The notes beneath the pieces are model-generated. The model made no database searches, was not told the DNA's origin, and saw nothing but the letters and a program-made list of their open reading frames with translations. Below are positions 43,643 through 52,034 of a DNA stretch of 64,000 bases, piece by piece; position 1 is the first letter of the stretch; each line of letters starts with the position of its first letter. A program made the translations under genes and the position numbers. The stretch lies in the NCBI GenBank assembly GCA_023391425.1, contig JAEWAX010000058.1:33844-97843 (forward strand), written 5' to 3'. This DNA comes from Bacillota bacterium. GTDB lineage: Bacteria; Bacillota; Clostridia; Acetivibrionales; DSM-1351.

Positions 43643-44197
43643 TTGAAAGCAACTGGAATAGTTAGACGTATAGACGATTTGGGAAGAATTGTAATACCAA
43701 AAGAAATAAGAAGAACCTTGAGAATAAGGGAGGGAGACCCGCTAGAGATATTTACCGACAAGGAAGGGGAGGTTATTTTAAAGAAGTACTCTCCAATTGG
43801 AGAACTCAGTGACTTTGCTACACAGTATGCAGAATCATTGCATAAGACAAGCGGGCACATTACCTGTATAACTGATAGAGATACAATAATTGCAGTATCA
43901 GGTGCATCCAAAAAAGAATTTCTTGAAAAACAGTTAAGTAGCGATGTTGAGAAGACTATTGAGGAAAAAACTACGTTACTTATCAAATCTCCTGAGGAAA
44001 AACCTATTTTAATCTTGGCAGATGAAAATGGGGATAGAAAGTATACCGCCCAAGTAGTTTCTCCTATAATATCGGAGGGTGATCCAATAGGGGCTGTAAT
44101 ATTGCTTGCTACAGATGCAAGCTTAAAAATGGGTGAGGTTGAAGTGAAACTTGCTCAATCAGCTGCAAGCTTTTTAGGAAAACAAATGGAGCAATAA
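43643..44197 (+). CDS. spoVT: Stage V sporulation regulator SpoVT
   Basis: A 184-residue forespore transcription factor. TTG 43643 follows AAGGAGG. The AbrB-type swapped-hairpin DNA-binding domain is MKATGIVRRIDDLGRIVIPKEIRRTL with LRIREGDPLEIF; the C-terminal GAF-like domain (about 55-184) is complete. In Bacillus it tunes late sigma-G genes. Order mfd-(prsA)-spoVT is conserved; spoVB (yabM), which follows in Bacillus, is missing and an ssb gene stands there instead. Confidence 0.96.
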   Translation: MKATGIVRRIDDLGRIVIPKEIRRTLRIREGDPLEIFTDKEGEVILKKYSPIGELSDFATQYAESLHKTSGHITCITDRDTIIAVSGASKKEFLEKQLSSDVEKTIEEKTTLLIKSPEEKPILILADENGDRKYTAQVVSPIISEGDPIGAVILLATDASLKMGEVEVKLAQSAASFLGKQMEQ

Positions 44198-44268
44198 TTA
44201 TGTAAAACAATAGGTTATTAAAAACAGTTGTGATAAAGCGAAACTTAAAATTATGGATTAAAATCATG

Positions 44269-44300
44269 AGGAAGACTGAACTACTTAGTCTTCCTTGTAT
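44269..44300 (+). terminator. Rho-independent terminator after spoVT
   Basis: AGGAAGACT (44269-44277)/AGTCTTCCT (44287-44295) followed by TGTATTATT. It is a moderate terminator because the T-run is broken. Confidence 0.65.
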
Positions 44301-44343
44301 TATTAAATTGGTGAGTAAAAAATATAAAATTTAACACAATTTA

Positions 44344-44372
44344 TTGACAATATATTCCATTTAATGTATAAT
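44344..44372 (+). promoter_or_regulatory. Consensus sigma-A promoter, 545 bp before ssb
   Basis: TTGACA (44344-44349), 17-bp spacer, TATAAT (44367-44372), a perfect consensus match, the strongest promoter in the window. Transcription from about 44379 would give either a long AU-rich leader for ssb or a separate small RNA. Confidence 0.8.
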
Positions 44373-44917
44373 CATCTTACAAGTCGATATTAAGCAGCAT
44401 CTAAAGGCGAGGCTTTTCAGTTTCATTAAAAAATTCTTTGAAATCTTCATATTAAATTAATTTAACAAATTCATTCATTAAGATTTATTTAACAATTCCT
44501 TTCATTAAGATTTATTTAAAAATTCCATTAAATTATTTTCTTAAACTAGTATTAATGAACAATTCTATTTTTATTTTTTTCAAGATTGATAATGTGACTT
44601 TTCCCTATAAACCGGAATAGTTTCTATAGTGACTGCAAGAGTCTCATATAATTTATTTATGTATGTGACTATGTCCCTTCTAATTAAATTTATTCTACAG
44701 TGCAACACAAGACAGTGCAACACAAGATTTTTGTCGCCGATTTATTTCTACCGTATATACAAATGTCCAAAAAAATTTTTTATAAATGGTTACAATTGCT
44801 TTTCTATCCTGACATTAGATTAGGTATGTTGTAGTACGACAATTACAACTTGTTAGGATTTTCAGGCAGTAATAATAAAATAGCTCCACTAAAAACTGGA
44901 GCATAAAGGAGAGTATT
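44373..44917 (+). other. Long AU-rich leader or small-RNA region before ssb
   Basis: No protein gene is supported. It contains two adjacent 27-nt repeats (44474-44500 and 44501-44527, TTCATTAAGATTTATTTAA core, two differences) and a perfect tandem of ACAGTGCAACACAAG (44697-44711, 44712-44726). A GCTCCA..TGGAGC hairpin lies just before the ssb ribosome site (about 44883-44902). T-rich stretches near 44570-44580 could end a short transcript. Confidence 0.5.
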
Positions 44918-45337
44918 ATGAATAATGTTAGTCTTGTTGGAAGGTTAACGAAGGATGTTGATTTGCGTTACACCACAAAAAATGCCAAAGCTGTTGGGTC
45001 TTTTGTTTTGGCAGTAGACAGGGATATTAAAAAAGTAGTGGAGAATAAGACTACTGATTTTATACCTGTTGTGACATGGGGTAAAACGGCTGAATTTGCA
45101 AGTAAATACTTTGCAAAGGGACATCGTATTGCTCTACAAGGAAGTATCCACACAAGAATGTGGGAAGATGATAAGAAAAATAAACATTATGTAACAGAAG
45201 TAGTTGCTGACAGAGTATTTTTTGCTGATTCAAAGCACAAGGAGTTAGATGCAGAGGATTTACAAGAGGAAGACATAAACGAAATTGAAAATGAAAATGA
45301 AGAAATAATCGATGATGAAACAGAAAGTGCGATTTAG
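44918..45337 (+). CDS. ssb: Single-stranded DNA-binding protein, short form
   Basis: A 139-residue OB-fold protein: MNNVSLVGRLTKDVDLRYTTKNAKAVGSFVLAVDR, FIPVVTWGKTAEFASKYFAKGHRIALQGSI and YVTEVVADRVFF. ATG 44918 follows AAAGGAGAG. The tail is acidic but ends DDETESAI, not the DDDIPF tip that housekeeping SSB uses to bind partner repair enzymes. Its gene stands alone between spoVT and mazG rather than between rpsF and rpsR. It is likely a second, specialised SSB. Confidence 0.92.
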   Translation: MNNVSLVGRLTKDVDLRYTTKNAKAVGSFVLAVDRDIKKVVENKTTDFIPVVTWGKTAEFASKYFAKGHRIALQGSIHTRMWEDDKKNKHYVTEVVADRVFFADSKHKELDAEDLQEEDINEIENENEEIIDDETESAI

Positions 45338-45388
45338 TAATTTATAAATTTGCATTTAAATTTGGAATCGCATTTTAATTTTAAAAGG

Positions 45389-45420
45389 CATACTGAAAGT
45401 ATTATTTTTCAGTATGTCAT
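45389..45420 (+). terminator. Terminator after ssb
   Basis: A perfect 10-bp stem, CATACTGAAA (45389-45398)/TTTCAGTATG (45407-45416), followed by TCATTTT. The rest of the gap to 45709 is AT-rich with no gene seen. Confidence 0.65.
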
Positions 45421-45709
45421 TTTGCATAATAATAACTGAAAAGCTTGAAAATCTATCCTGCCACTATATTATGATTATAGATACCATTCCAAATACATTT
45501 GCTAATCTGTATATAGGATTGTAGTCTGCTTATATTCAATATAGAAAATTGAGTAATAGCGGTGAAACACCATTGATAGATAAATGGTTACATTTTAGAA
45601 AAATATAGTATAATAAGAAAGACATTAATGTAATGTCAATAAATAATATGGAATTGAAAGTACTGAATACTACAGGTTGTTTATGTGAGAAACAAGGGAG
45701 AAGCTCGAA

Positions 45710-46504
45710 ATGAATAGTGATAAACTGGAAAGATTAATAGATATAATGGAAGTTCTAAGAAGCAAGGAAGGTTGTCCATGGGACAGAGAACAAACACACG
45801 AAAGCCTTAAAAGATATCTTATTGAAGAGACATATGAGTACTTAGAAGTGGTGGAGTTGAACGACAAGCACCGTATGTGCGAAGAACTAGGGGATGTATT
45901 GCTACAAGTGGTATTTCATGCACAGATAGCTAAAGAAAATGGGGACTTTAATATATCAGATGTAATTAATGGTATTTGTGAGAAGATGATTCATCGTCAT
46001 CCACATGTATTTGGAAACGTATGCGCTGAGACATCAAGTGAAGTACTAAAGAATTGGGAAGAAATAAAGAAAAAGGAGAAGGGTAATATCAACCAAACTT
46101 CTGTACTGCAGGATGTACCAATAAATTTACCGGCTTTAATGAGAAGCTACAAAGTGCAGCAAAAGGCGGCACAGGTTGGTTTCGATTGGGAGAATATAGA
46201 TGACGTTTTTGCTAAGATTAGAGAAGAAATAGATGAACTAGAAATTGAGTACAAGAAGTCAAATAAGCCAGGAATGGAGGATGAATTAGGAGACGTACTT
46301 TTCTCAGTCGTAAACCTTGCACGTTTCCTGAAGGTTCATCCAGAGCTTTCTTTGTCACAGTCGACTAATAAATTTATTAGGAGATTTGAGTATGTTGAGC
46401 AAAGAGCTTCAGAACTTGGCAAAAATTTAAATGAAATGACTCTTCCAGAAATGGATTCTCTTTGGGAAGAAGCAAAAATGCATAAATACGGTAAAAATGG
46501 TTAA
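45710..46504 (+). CDS. mazG: Nucleoside triphosphate pyrophosphohydrolase MazG
   Basis: A 264-residue two-domain MazG, the length of the E. coli enzyme. CPWDREQTHESLKRYLIEETYEYLEVV gives the EExxE metal site of the N-terminal domain, with LGDVLLQVVFHAQIA completing it; a second copy, EEIDELEIEY and ELGDVLFSVVNLARFL, forms the C-terminal domain. It hydrolyses non-canonical NTPs to NMP and PPi. The Bacillus orthologue yabN carries an extra N-terminal methylase-like domain that is absent here. It is the first gene of the mazG-hup-rqcP run. Confidence 0.96.
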   Translation: MNSDKLERLIDIMEVLRSKEGCPWDREQTHESLKRYLIEETYEYLEVVELNDKHRMCEELGDVLLQVVFHAQIAKENGDFNISDVINGICEKMIHRHPHVFGNVCAETSSEVLKNWEEIKKKEKGNINQTSVLQDVPINLPALMRSYKVQQKAAQVGFDWENIDDVFAKIREEIDELEIEYKKSNKPGMEDELGDVLFSVVNLARFLKVHPELSLSQSTNKFIRRFEYVEQRASELGKNLNEMTLPEMDSLWEEAKMHKYGKNG

Positions 46505-46540
46505 AATCATAATGTAATAACCTTATGGGAGGAATTGTTA

Positions 46541-46816
46541 ATGAACAAAACGGAATTAGTAGACAAAATTGCTGAAAAATCAGGTTTAACTAAAAAGGAC
46601 TCTGAAAAAGCGCTAAGTGCAATAATTAATAGTGTGGAAGAGGCCTTGATTAATAATGACAAAGTTCAACTTGTCGGCTTTGGCTCATTTGAGGTTAAGC
46701 AAAGAGCAGCTAGAAAGGGGAGAAATCCTCAAACAATGGAAGAAATAGATATTCCAGAAAGTAAAGTTCCAGCATTTAAAGCTGGTAAGGATTTAAAAGA
46801 AAGGCTGAACAGTTAG
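46541..46816 (+). CDS. hup: HU-family DNA-binding protein
   Basis: A 91-residue histone-like protein. ATG 46541 (MNKTELVDKIAEKSGLTKK) follows TGGGAGG; a TTG two codons upstream is rejected. Body FGSFEVKQRAARKGRNPQT with the DNA-bending beta-arm around residues 53-76 and Pro in NPQT. It bends and compacts DNA non-specifically. Placed 36 bp after mazG, common in clostridia. Confidence 0.96.
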   Translation: MNKTELVDKIAEKSGLTKKDSEKALSAIINSVEEALINNDKVQLVGFGSFEVKQRAARKGRNPQTMEEIDIPESKVPAFKAGKDLKERLNS

Positions 46817-46882
46817 AACGAAATTATATTAGGGGCTAATTTGTTTAAGTTTTCTTTAGTATATCAGGGTATGGAGGTTAAA

Positions 46883-47122
46883 ATGAGAATAGATAAGTAT
46901 TTAAAGGTCAGTAGGATTATCAAGAGACGGACTGTTGCCAATGAAGTTTGTGAACAGGGTAGAGTAAAGATTAATGATAAAATTGCTAAGCCTGGTTCTG
47001 AAGTTAATGTGGGGGATGTAATTGAAATTCAATTTGGAAACAATACGACGACAATTGAAGTTACTCGAATTTCAGAACATGTTGTAAAGGACGATGCAAA
47101 GGAAATGTACTCAATTAGGTAG
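46883..47122 (+). CDS. rqcP: S4-domain RNA-binding protein RqcP (YabO/HslR)
   Basis: A 79-residue S4 protein: MRIDKYLKVSRIIKRRTVANEVCEQGRVKIND. ATG 46883 follows TATGGAGG; upstream in-frame codons lack a site. In Bacillus this protein works with RqcH in ribosome-associated quality control, stabilising peptidyl-tRNA during poly-Ala tailing on stalled 50S subunits. Conserved position before yabP. Confidence 0.94.
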   Translation: MRIDKYLKVSRIIKRRTVANEVCEQGRVKINDKIAKPGSEVNVGDVIEIQFGNNTTTIEVTRISEHVVKDDAKEMYSIR

Positions 47123-47160
47123 TAAATAAAAAAGTTAGTTTAATATTTTTGTATTAAAGG

Positions 47161-47194
47161 AAGAACAAAACGCTTATCGCTTTGTTCTTTTTTT
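47161..47194 (+). terminator. Rho-independent terminator after rqcP
   Basis: AAGAACAAA (47161-47169)/TTTGTTCTT (47181-47189) followed by a long T-run. It separates the mazG group from yabPQ-divIC. Confidence 0.85.
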
Positions 47195-47212
47195 ATGTGT
47201 ACATGCATAAGT

Positions 47213-47272
47213 ATAAACAGAGTTCTTAGATTTAGGGGATTGGTTTTAATCCCATGAATCTTAGAAATCGTT
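47213..47272 (+). repeat. ATAAACAGAG..CTTAGAAATCGTT hairpin repeat, copy 2
   Basis: Nested stems TTCTTAGATT/AATCTTAGAA (one mismatch) and GGGATT/AATCCC. Nearly identical to 47339-47395 and sharing borders with 20528-20588. The DNA between copies 2 and 3 (47273-47338) has its own GCGCCGCT/AGCGGCG stem. Confidence 0.75.
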
Positions 47273-47338
47273 GTCCAGGGCCGTAGCGCCGCTTTTCTAC
47301 CGTATTTATGGGGGAGAATTAGCGGCGATAGGCATCGG

Positions 47339-47395
47339 ATAAACAGAGTTCTTAGATTGAGGGGATTGGTTATAATCCCATGAATCTTAGAAATT
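47339..47395 (+). repeat. ATAAACAGAG..CTTAGAAATCGTT hairpin repeat, copy 3
   Basis: Same structure as 47213-47272 with a few substitutions, including GATTGAGGGG for GATTTAGGGG. It ends about 65 bp before the yabP start. Confidence 0.75.
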
Positions 47396-47461
47396 CCATT
47401 AGTTATAGGACAACTGTATGACATAAAATACTAGTAAAAAGTGCTTAAGGAGGAATAGATA

Positions 47462-47746
47462 ATGGAGGAAAAGAAAATTATTAAACCTAAAAATCAAACA
47501 TTACTGCTTGAGAATAGAGAAAAATTATGTGTTTCGGGTGTTACTGATGTCGAAAGCTTTAATGACCAGAGCATTATAGCTATAACTGATATGGGGGTTC
47601 TTATTATTCGTGGCGGGGAGCTTCATATAAATAAGTTATGTCTTGACACCAATGAGCTTATTGTTGAAGGGGATATATTCTCTCTAGAATACAGTGATGG
47701 GGAAGCTATAAAGTCTAAGTCTTTTTTTGGAAGAATGTTTAAATAG
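47462..47746 (+). CDS. yabP: Sporulation protein YabP
   Basis: A 94-residue protein of the YabP family, needed for spore formation under mother-cell control in Bacillus. LLLENREKLCVSGVTDVESFNDQSIIAITDMGVLIIRG is characteristic, with a short beta-rich fold. ATG 47462 follows AAGGAGGAATAG. It is 44 bp before yabQ; both act at the forespore outer membrane, probably as a complex. Confidence 0.93.
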   Translation: MEEKKIIKPKNQTLLLENREKLCVSGVTDVESFNDQSIIAITDMGVLIIRGGELHINKLCLDTNELIVEGDIFSLEYSDGEAIKSKSFFGRMFK

Positions 47747-47790
47747 TATTAAGATATGCTAATTAACCGTAAAGGCTTGTGGTAAAGTAA

Positions 47791-48339
47791 ATGATATTTA
47801 TTGTGAATCAGGTATATATATTTTTATATGCAATTTTAGGTGGAGCAATTGTAGCACTATTTTATGATATTTTAAGAATAAAGAGAAGAGCAATAAAAAC
47901 AAACGTTATAATAGTCAGTTTGGAAGATATTCTTTATTGGCTTGTAGCTGCAATGTTTTTATTCATTACGGTGTACAAAAGCAATAGCGGTGAAATGAGG
48001 GGCTACATATTTTTGGGTAATGTGATTGGCGTTATACTTTATGAAACATTATTCAGTAAAATAATTATAGATTCTTCTGTAAAGATTATAAATTTAATAA
48101 AAAGGATATTATTATTAATATATAAAATATTGAGCTATCCTTTTAAATTAATATATAAAATATTAAAAATACCAATATGTTTTATTCTAAAGCGGGTTAT
48201 TAAACTTACTAAGATTTCTTTAAATAAGGGAAAAGGCATTAGTAATAGAGCAAGTAGTTTTACAAAAGATAAAATAAAAGGGATACCTAACCTTGGAAAG
48301 AAAATAAATAAAATAAGAAAAGTTAGAAAAAACACTTAA
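47791..48339 (+). CDS. yabQ: Spore cortex protein YabQ
   Basis: A 182-residue membrane protein with about four N-terminal helices (residues 1-95, starting MIFIVNQVYIFLYAILGGAI) and a long Lys/Ile-rich basic tail. YabQ is needed for cortex assembly in the mother cell. The motif ALFYDILRIKRRAIKTN is typical. The start ATG 47791 has only a weak GTGGTAAAG site, suggesting coupling to yabP. Confidence 0.9.
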   Translation: MIFIVNQVYIFLYAILGGAIVALFYDILRIKRRAIKTNVIIVSLEDILYWLVAAMFLFITVYKSNSGEMRGYIFLGNVIGVILYETLFSKIIIDSSVKIINLIKRILLLIYKILSYPFKLIYKILKIPICFILKRVIKLTKISLNKGKGISNRASSFTKDKIKGIPNLGKKINKIRKVRKNT

Positions 48340-48444
48340 TAATGAAGGATTTTTAGCCGACACATAGAATATATAATAGCGTGACTATACAATTATTTAG
48401 TTAATTATTTATTTATACAAAAGATATGTACGCAGAGGGCCAAT

Positions 48445-48723
48445 ATGAAAAAACAAAAGAAATTCAAATTGTGGACGTGTGTATTACTTGTTGCAATTTG
48501 TTATTTTGCATATACATGGTACACACTACAAATCAGTATTAATGAAAAAGAAATTAAGAACGTACAATTGCAAAAACAAATTAATAGTGAGACTATTAAG
48601 AATGAACAACTTTTGAAACAGAAATCCTTAATTAATACTGATAAATTCTATGAAGAAATGGCTAGAGAAAAATTGGGTTATATCAAGGATAATGAAAAAA
48701 TCTACATAGATACTAATAAATAA
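48445..48723 (+). CDS. divIC: Septum formation initiator DivIC/FtsB-like
   Basis: A 92-residue bitopic protein: short cytoplasmic basic start, one membrane helix (about 10-27), then a coiled coil (about 30-62) and the conserved FYEEMAREKLGYIKDNEKIY end. It bridges early and late divisome proteins with DivIB and FtsL. ATG 48445 follows GCAGAGGGCC. Its position after yabQ is conserved. Confidence 0.92.
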   Translation: MKKQKKFKLWTCVLLVAICYFAYTWYTLQISINEKEIKNVQLQKQINSETIKNEQLLKQKSLINTDKFYEEMAREKLGYIKDNEKIYIDTNK

Positions 48724-48824
48724 CTTGCTTGACGTAGTTTAACATATAATATATAATCGAATTACTTTTTATTGAGTAGAATGAAATTATCAGCTTGGCT
48801 TGATTGAGGAGGATTTTTTATTTT

Positions 48825-49253
48825 ATGCCACTTGAAGTAGGTTCAATAGTTGAGGGGAAAGTTTCTGGTATAACTGCATTTGGTGCGTTTATCCAACTAC
48901 CCGAAGGAAAAACAGGTTTAGTGCACATTTCCGAAGTTGCACAGGAGTATGTGAAGGATATCAGTACTCATCTTAAAGAAAATCAGATGGTGAAGGTTAA
49001 AGTCTTATCAATTGATCCCAATGGCAAAGTAAGTCTTTCTATAAAGAAGGCGAGTGAGCAGAAGCCCGTTGTGATGACTGCCAAGCCTCCAGTTGAAGTT
49101 GATTGGAATAATAACAAAAATACTAGTAATACATCTTTTGAGGATCGTTTAGCCAAGTTTATGAAGGATAGTGATGAAAAGCTTCATGACTTAAAGAAAA
49201 ATGTAGATTCCAAACGTGGAAATGGTGGATATAAGAAATCAGCTCAATATTAA
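48825..49253 (+). CDS. yabR: S1-domain RNA-binding protein YabR
   Basis: A 142-residue protein with one N-terminal S1 domain (about 4-72): VGSIVEGKVSGITAFGAFIQL, TGLVHISEVAQEYV and GKVSLSIKKA. A low-complexity Lys/Asn tail follows. ATG 48825 follows GAGGAGG at a slightly long distance. It is the end of the conserved spoVG-yabR block; in Bacillus spoIIE follows a tRNA pair here, while in this genome tRNA-Leu and then an aminotransferase-type gene follow. Confidence 0.93.
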   Translation: MPLEVGSIVEGKVSGITAFGAFIQLPEGKTGLVHISEVAQEYVKDISTHLKENQMVKVKVLSIDPNGKVSLSIKKASEQKPVVMTAKPPVEVDWNNNKNTSNTSFEDRLAKFMKDSDEKLHDLKKNVDSKRGNGGYKKSAQY

Positions 49254-49305
49254 TTACAATTATTATTTATTTATAAAAAAGTTTGTTATAGTTACAAATT
49301 GGGTG

Positions 49306-49335
49306 TTGACACAAAGGCACTTATAGTATTATAAT
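49306..49335 (+). promoter_or_regulatory. Promoter of tRNA-Leu
   Basis: TTGACA (49306-49311), 18-bp spacer, TATAAT (49330-49335), ending 28 bp before the tRNA. Confidence 0.8.
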
Positions 49336-49363
49336 AAGCTAGTCGTCGCCAATACTTTAACGT

Positions 49364-49452
49364 GCCGAAGTGGCGGAACTGGCAGACGCACAGGACTTAA
49401 AATCCTGCGGGGTTAACCCCCCGTACCGGTTCGATTCCGGTCTCCGGCACCA
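49364..49452 (+). tRNA. tRNA-Leu (anticodon UAA)
   Basis: An 89-nt cloverleaf with long variable arm (GCGGGGTTAACCCCCCGT region) as in class II tRNAs. Anticodon loop ACTTAAAAT gives UAA. T-loop GGTTCGATTCC. CCA is encoded. One A-C mismatch occurs in the acceptor stem (position 5 with 68). A perfect terminator follows. Confidence 0.97.
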
Positions 49453-49492
49453 AATAAAGGATTGATACATTGTATCAATCCTTTATTTCTAT
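49452..49492 (+). terminator. Terminator of tRNA-Leu
   Basis: A perfect 17-bp stem, AAATAAAGGATTGATAC (49452-49468) with its complement (49472-49488), loop ATT, starting at the last base of the tRNA CCA. Confidence 0.88.
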
Positions 49493-49635
49493 ATATAAAA
49501 GGACTAGATTCTCCAATTTATAACAAGAAGCATAAAGAAGAATGGGCACAAGTGTAGCCTAATTTCAAATGAATTCTAGTTCCAACTTATTTTGAATTTA
49601 TTTAGTTTTAGTTTTAAGTTTAAAGGAGAGTCACA

Positions 49636-50802
49636 ATGAAATACAATTTTGATGAGATAATTGATAGAAAAAGTACTTATGCAGAAAAATATACGGATTT
49701 AGAAAAACTATATGGAACCTCTGATGTTATACCTTTATGGGTTGCAGATATGGATTTTAGGGCAGCACAGCCAATTATTGATGCTATAAAGGAGAGAACA
49801 GAAAACGGTATATTGGGATATACATTAAGACCGGATTCATATTTCGATGCAGTGCGTAATTTTCAAAAGAAGAGAAAGAACTGGGATATTGATAAAAATC
49901 TGATGAGCTTTAGCTTGGGAGTTATGCCCTCAATTTGCATGATAATTAAAGAATTAACCAATCCTGAGGATAAAATTATAATTCAAACACCTGTATATCG
50001 TCCGTTCTATAATGCCGTTAAGAATGCACAGAGAGAGCTTTTGGAGAGTCCTTTAAAAGAGATTGCTAATAGCTTTTATATGGATTATGAGGATATAGAG
50101 GAAAAAGCGAAGCAGGGAGCTAAATATATTATTCTGTGTAGCCCGCACAATCCTATTGGAAGGGTTTGGTCGTGTGATGAACTGAATAAGCTCGGAGATA
50201 TTTGCATAAAGTATGGAATTAAGATCATCTCTGATGAAATTCATTCTGATTTGATTTTATGGGGGAATAGGCATACTCCATTTGCTTCCATATCTGAAGA
50301 ACTTAGAAAGATTACTATAACTTGCATATCAGCCAGTAAGACTTTTAATTTGGCAGGGCTTCAATCATCTATCGTAATTTTTCCTGATGAGAGCATGAAG
50401 AAAGAGTTTGACCAGGCATGGGCGAAACTTCATATAGAATGTAATAATTGTTTAAGTATGGTTGGAACCCAGGCTGCATATGAGTGTGGAGAGGAATGGT
50501 TAGAGCAACTTATAACATATATTGAAGGTAATATGACCTTTGCTATTGAGTATTTTAAAAAATATATTCCAATGATTAAACCAATCTGCCCTGAAGGAAC
50601 ATATCTTATGTGGCTTGATTGTAGGCAATTGGGCTTGAATGGGAGAGAACTCAATAATTTTATGGTTTTTAAAGCTGGTCTAGCCTTGAGCACTGGTACG
50701 TATTTTGGTGTTAATGGGGAAGGCTTTATGAGAATGAATGTGGCATGCCCTAGAGCTATACTTGAAAAAGCACTAACGCAGCTAAGGAATGCTCTAAGTT
50801 AA
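49636..50802 (+). CDS. patB: PatB/MalY-type PLP enzyme, probable cystathionine beta-lyase
   Basis: A 388-residue fold-type I PLP enzyme. PLP lysine in SASKTFNLAGLQSS, aspartate/arginine contacts around SPHNPIGRVWS and ISDEIHSDLI, N-terminal PLWVADMDF. These match the MalY/PatB group, which cleaves cystathionine or cysteine to pyruvate, ammonia and thiol. ATG 49636 follows AAAGGAGAG. It is monocistronic and convergent with the cyclophilin gene across a shared terminator. Confidence 0.9.
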   Translation: MKYNFDEIIDRKSTYAEKYTDLEKLYGTSDVIPLWVADMDFRAAQPIIDAIKERTENGILGYTLRPDSYFDAVRNFQKKRKNWDIDKNLMSFSLGVMPSICMIIKELTNPEDKIIIQTPVYRPFYNAVKNAQRELLESPLKEIANSFYMDYEDIEEKAKQGAKYIILCSPHNPIGRVWSCDELNKLGDICIKYGIKIISDEIHSDLILWGNRHTPFASISEELRKITITCISASKTFNLAGLQSSIVIFPDESMKKEFDQAWAKLHIECNNCLSMVGTQAAYECGEEWLEQLITYIEGNMTFAIEYFKKYIPMIKPICPEGTYLMWLDCRQLGLNGRELNNFMVFKAGLALSTGTYFGVNGEGFMRMNVACPRAILEKALTQLRNALS

Positions 50803-50821
50803 ATTATGAGCTGAATGTGAA

Positions 50822-50860
50822 AAGGCGGTAGAAGATTGGTTTTTAATCTTCTACCGCCTT
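50822..50860. terminator. Bidirectional terminator
   Basis: A perfect 16-bp stem, AAGGCGGTAGAAGATT (50822-50837)/AATCTTCTACCGCCTT (50845-50860), T-loop. It lies between convergent patB and the cyclophilin gene. Confidence 0.88.
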
Positions 50861-50903
50861 AATTGATTTTTTTAACTTACGCCGAATGGAACATTGGAAT
50901 TTA

Positions 50904-51515
50904 TTACTTACTCAGTACTGTCACTGTCTTGATTTTTACAGTTTCAGTTGGGACTGATAATTCACCAGTTCGTTTATCTGCTTCTACGGGCGTATTTGCA
51001 ATTTTATCTAGAGTATCTTCACCACTTATTATCTTTCCAAATGCGGCATAGTTGCCATCTAAACTAGGATATTCTACTGTCATGATAAAGAATTGGCTTG
51101 ATGCCGAGTCTGGATCGTTACTTCTTGCCATTGAAATAACTCCTCTGGTATGTTTAAGGGTATTTTTTGTAAATCCGTTTGAACTAAATTCACCTTTAAT
51201 GGTTTTATCTGAACCGCCTGCTCCAGTGCCTTCAGGGTCGCCACCTTGTACCATAAAGTCCTTCATTATTCTATGAAAAGTTAGACCATCATAAAATTTA
51301 GCTTCTGCTAAGCTAATAAAATTGCTAACGGTTTCAGGAGCAAATTCAGGGTAGAGCTCAAAAACCATCTTATCACCGTTTTCCATTTCAAATTGCACTT
51401 GTGGGTGATTAGCGGTTGCAGCATTTTCTTTCTTTGAACAACCAGAAGCGAATGTCACTATACAAGTTGCAACTAATAAAAGTGCAACCGCTTTCTTACA
51501 AATAGATTTAAACAT
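50904..51515 (-). CDS. Cyclophilin-type peptidyl-prolyl isomerase lipoprotein
   Basis: A 203-residue secreted foldase with a lipobox FASGC (Cys26). Cyclophilin core: YDGLTFHRIMKDFMVQGGDP (substrate Arg in FHR), GVISMARSNDPDSASSQFFI and LDGNYAAFGKI, so the catalytic residues are kept. It starts at ATG 51515 behind ATGGAGG. The role is extracytoplasmic folding at Xaa-Pro bonds, complementary to the parvulin-type foldase at 42364. Confidence 0.94.
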   Translation of the reverse strand: MFKSICKKAVALLLVATCIVTFASGCSKKENAATANHPQVQFEMENGDKMVFELYPEFAPETVSNFISLAEAKFYDGLTFHRIMKDFMVQGGDPEGTGAGGSDKTIKGEFSSNGFTKNTLKHTRGVISMARSNDPDSASSQFFIMTVEYPSLDGNYAAFGKIISGEDTLDKIANTPVEADKRTGELSVPTETVKIKTVTVLSK

Positions 51516-52034
51516 ATAATTTTTGCCTCCATTTTAAGTAAAATTAATAGTATCCTTTACATGATAATCAAATAATGATGCATATCATGTAAATAAAAAT
51601 ATTCTTGTCTTATGATACCCTATTATATTAAAAAGGTCTAGAATTTTTAATGAAAAAATTAGCAGATAATAGCTCTAGAAAACACTGTAAAATAGTGTTA
51701 ATATCAAAAACTTTATATCATAATATCATAAAGAACTTGGGCTGATAATAAATGACAAATGTCACACGATATCGGTTCTTTTGTCACTAAAAACTTATTC
51801 AATATAATCATATACTTATACTAGATTCAAACTCATGAGATAGATGTTTACACGTTCTAAGTTTTGAGGGAAAAGCGCACGGAATATAAGAAATCTGCTT
51901 ATAGCGTAACTAAGAAGCTTTGGTCATGTAACACCACTATCCTACTATTTAATTTGCACTATTAGTGATATTAGACATAAAGTAAGAAGATTATTTAATT
52001 TTGGAAAAGTTAAATTCGAGAGGGGTATAGAAAC
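51516..52034. other. Divergent intergenic region before the ABC exporter
   Basis: A promoter candidate TTGTCA (51781-51786), 16 bp, TATAAT (51803-51808) faces the exporter. A GTTCTAAG..GAGGGAAAAGCGC..TAAGAAATCTGC block at 51854-51906 matches the element at 27253-27317. ATGACAAATGTCAC (about 51752-51765) is a short palindrome that could be an operator. No gene is seen. Confidence 0.45.

Noticed and set aside
47213..47395. CRISPR-like repeat pair
   Set aside because: Only two units here, self-complementary along their full length, with a structured spacer and no cas genes.
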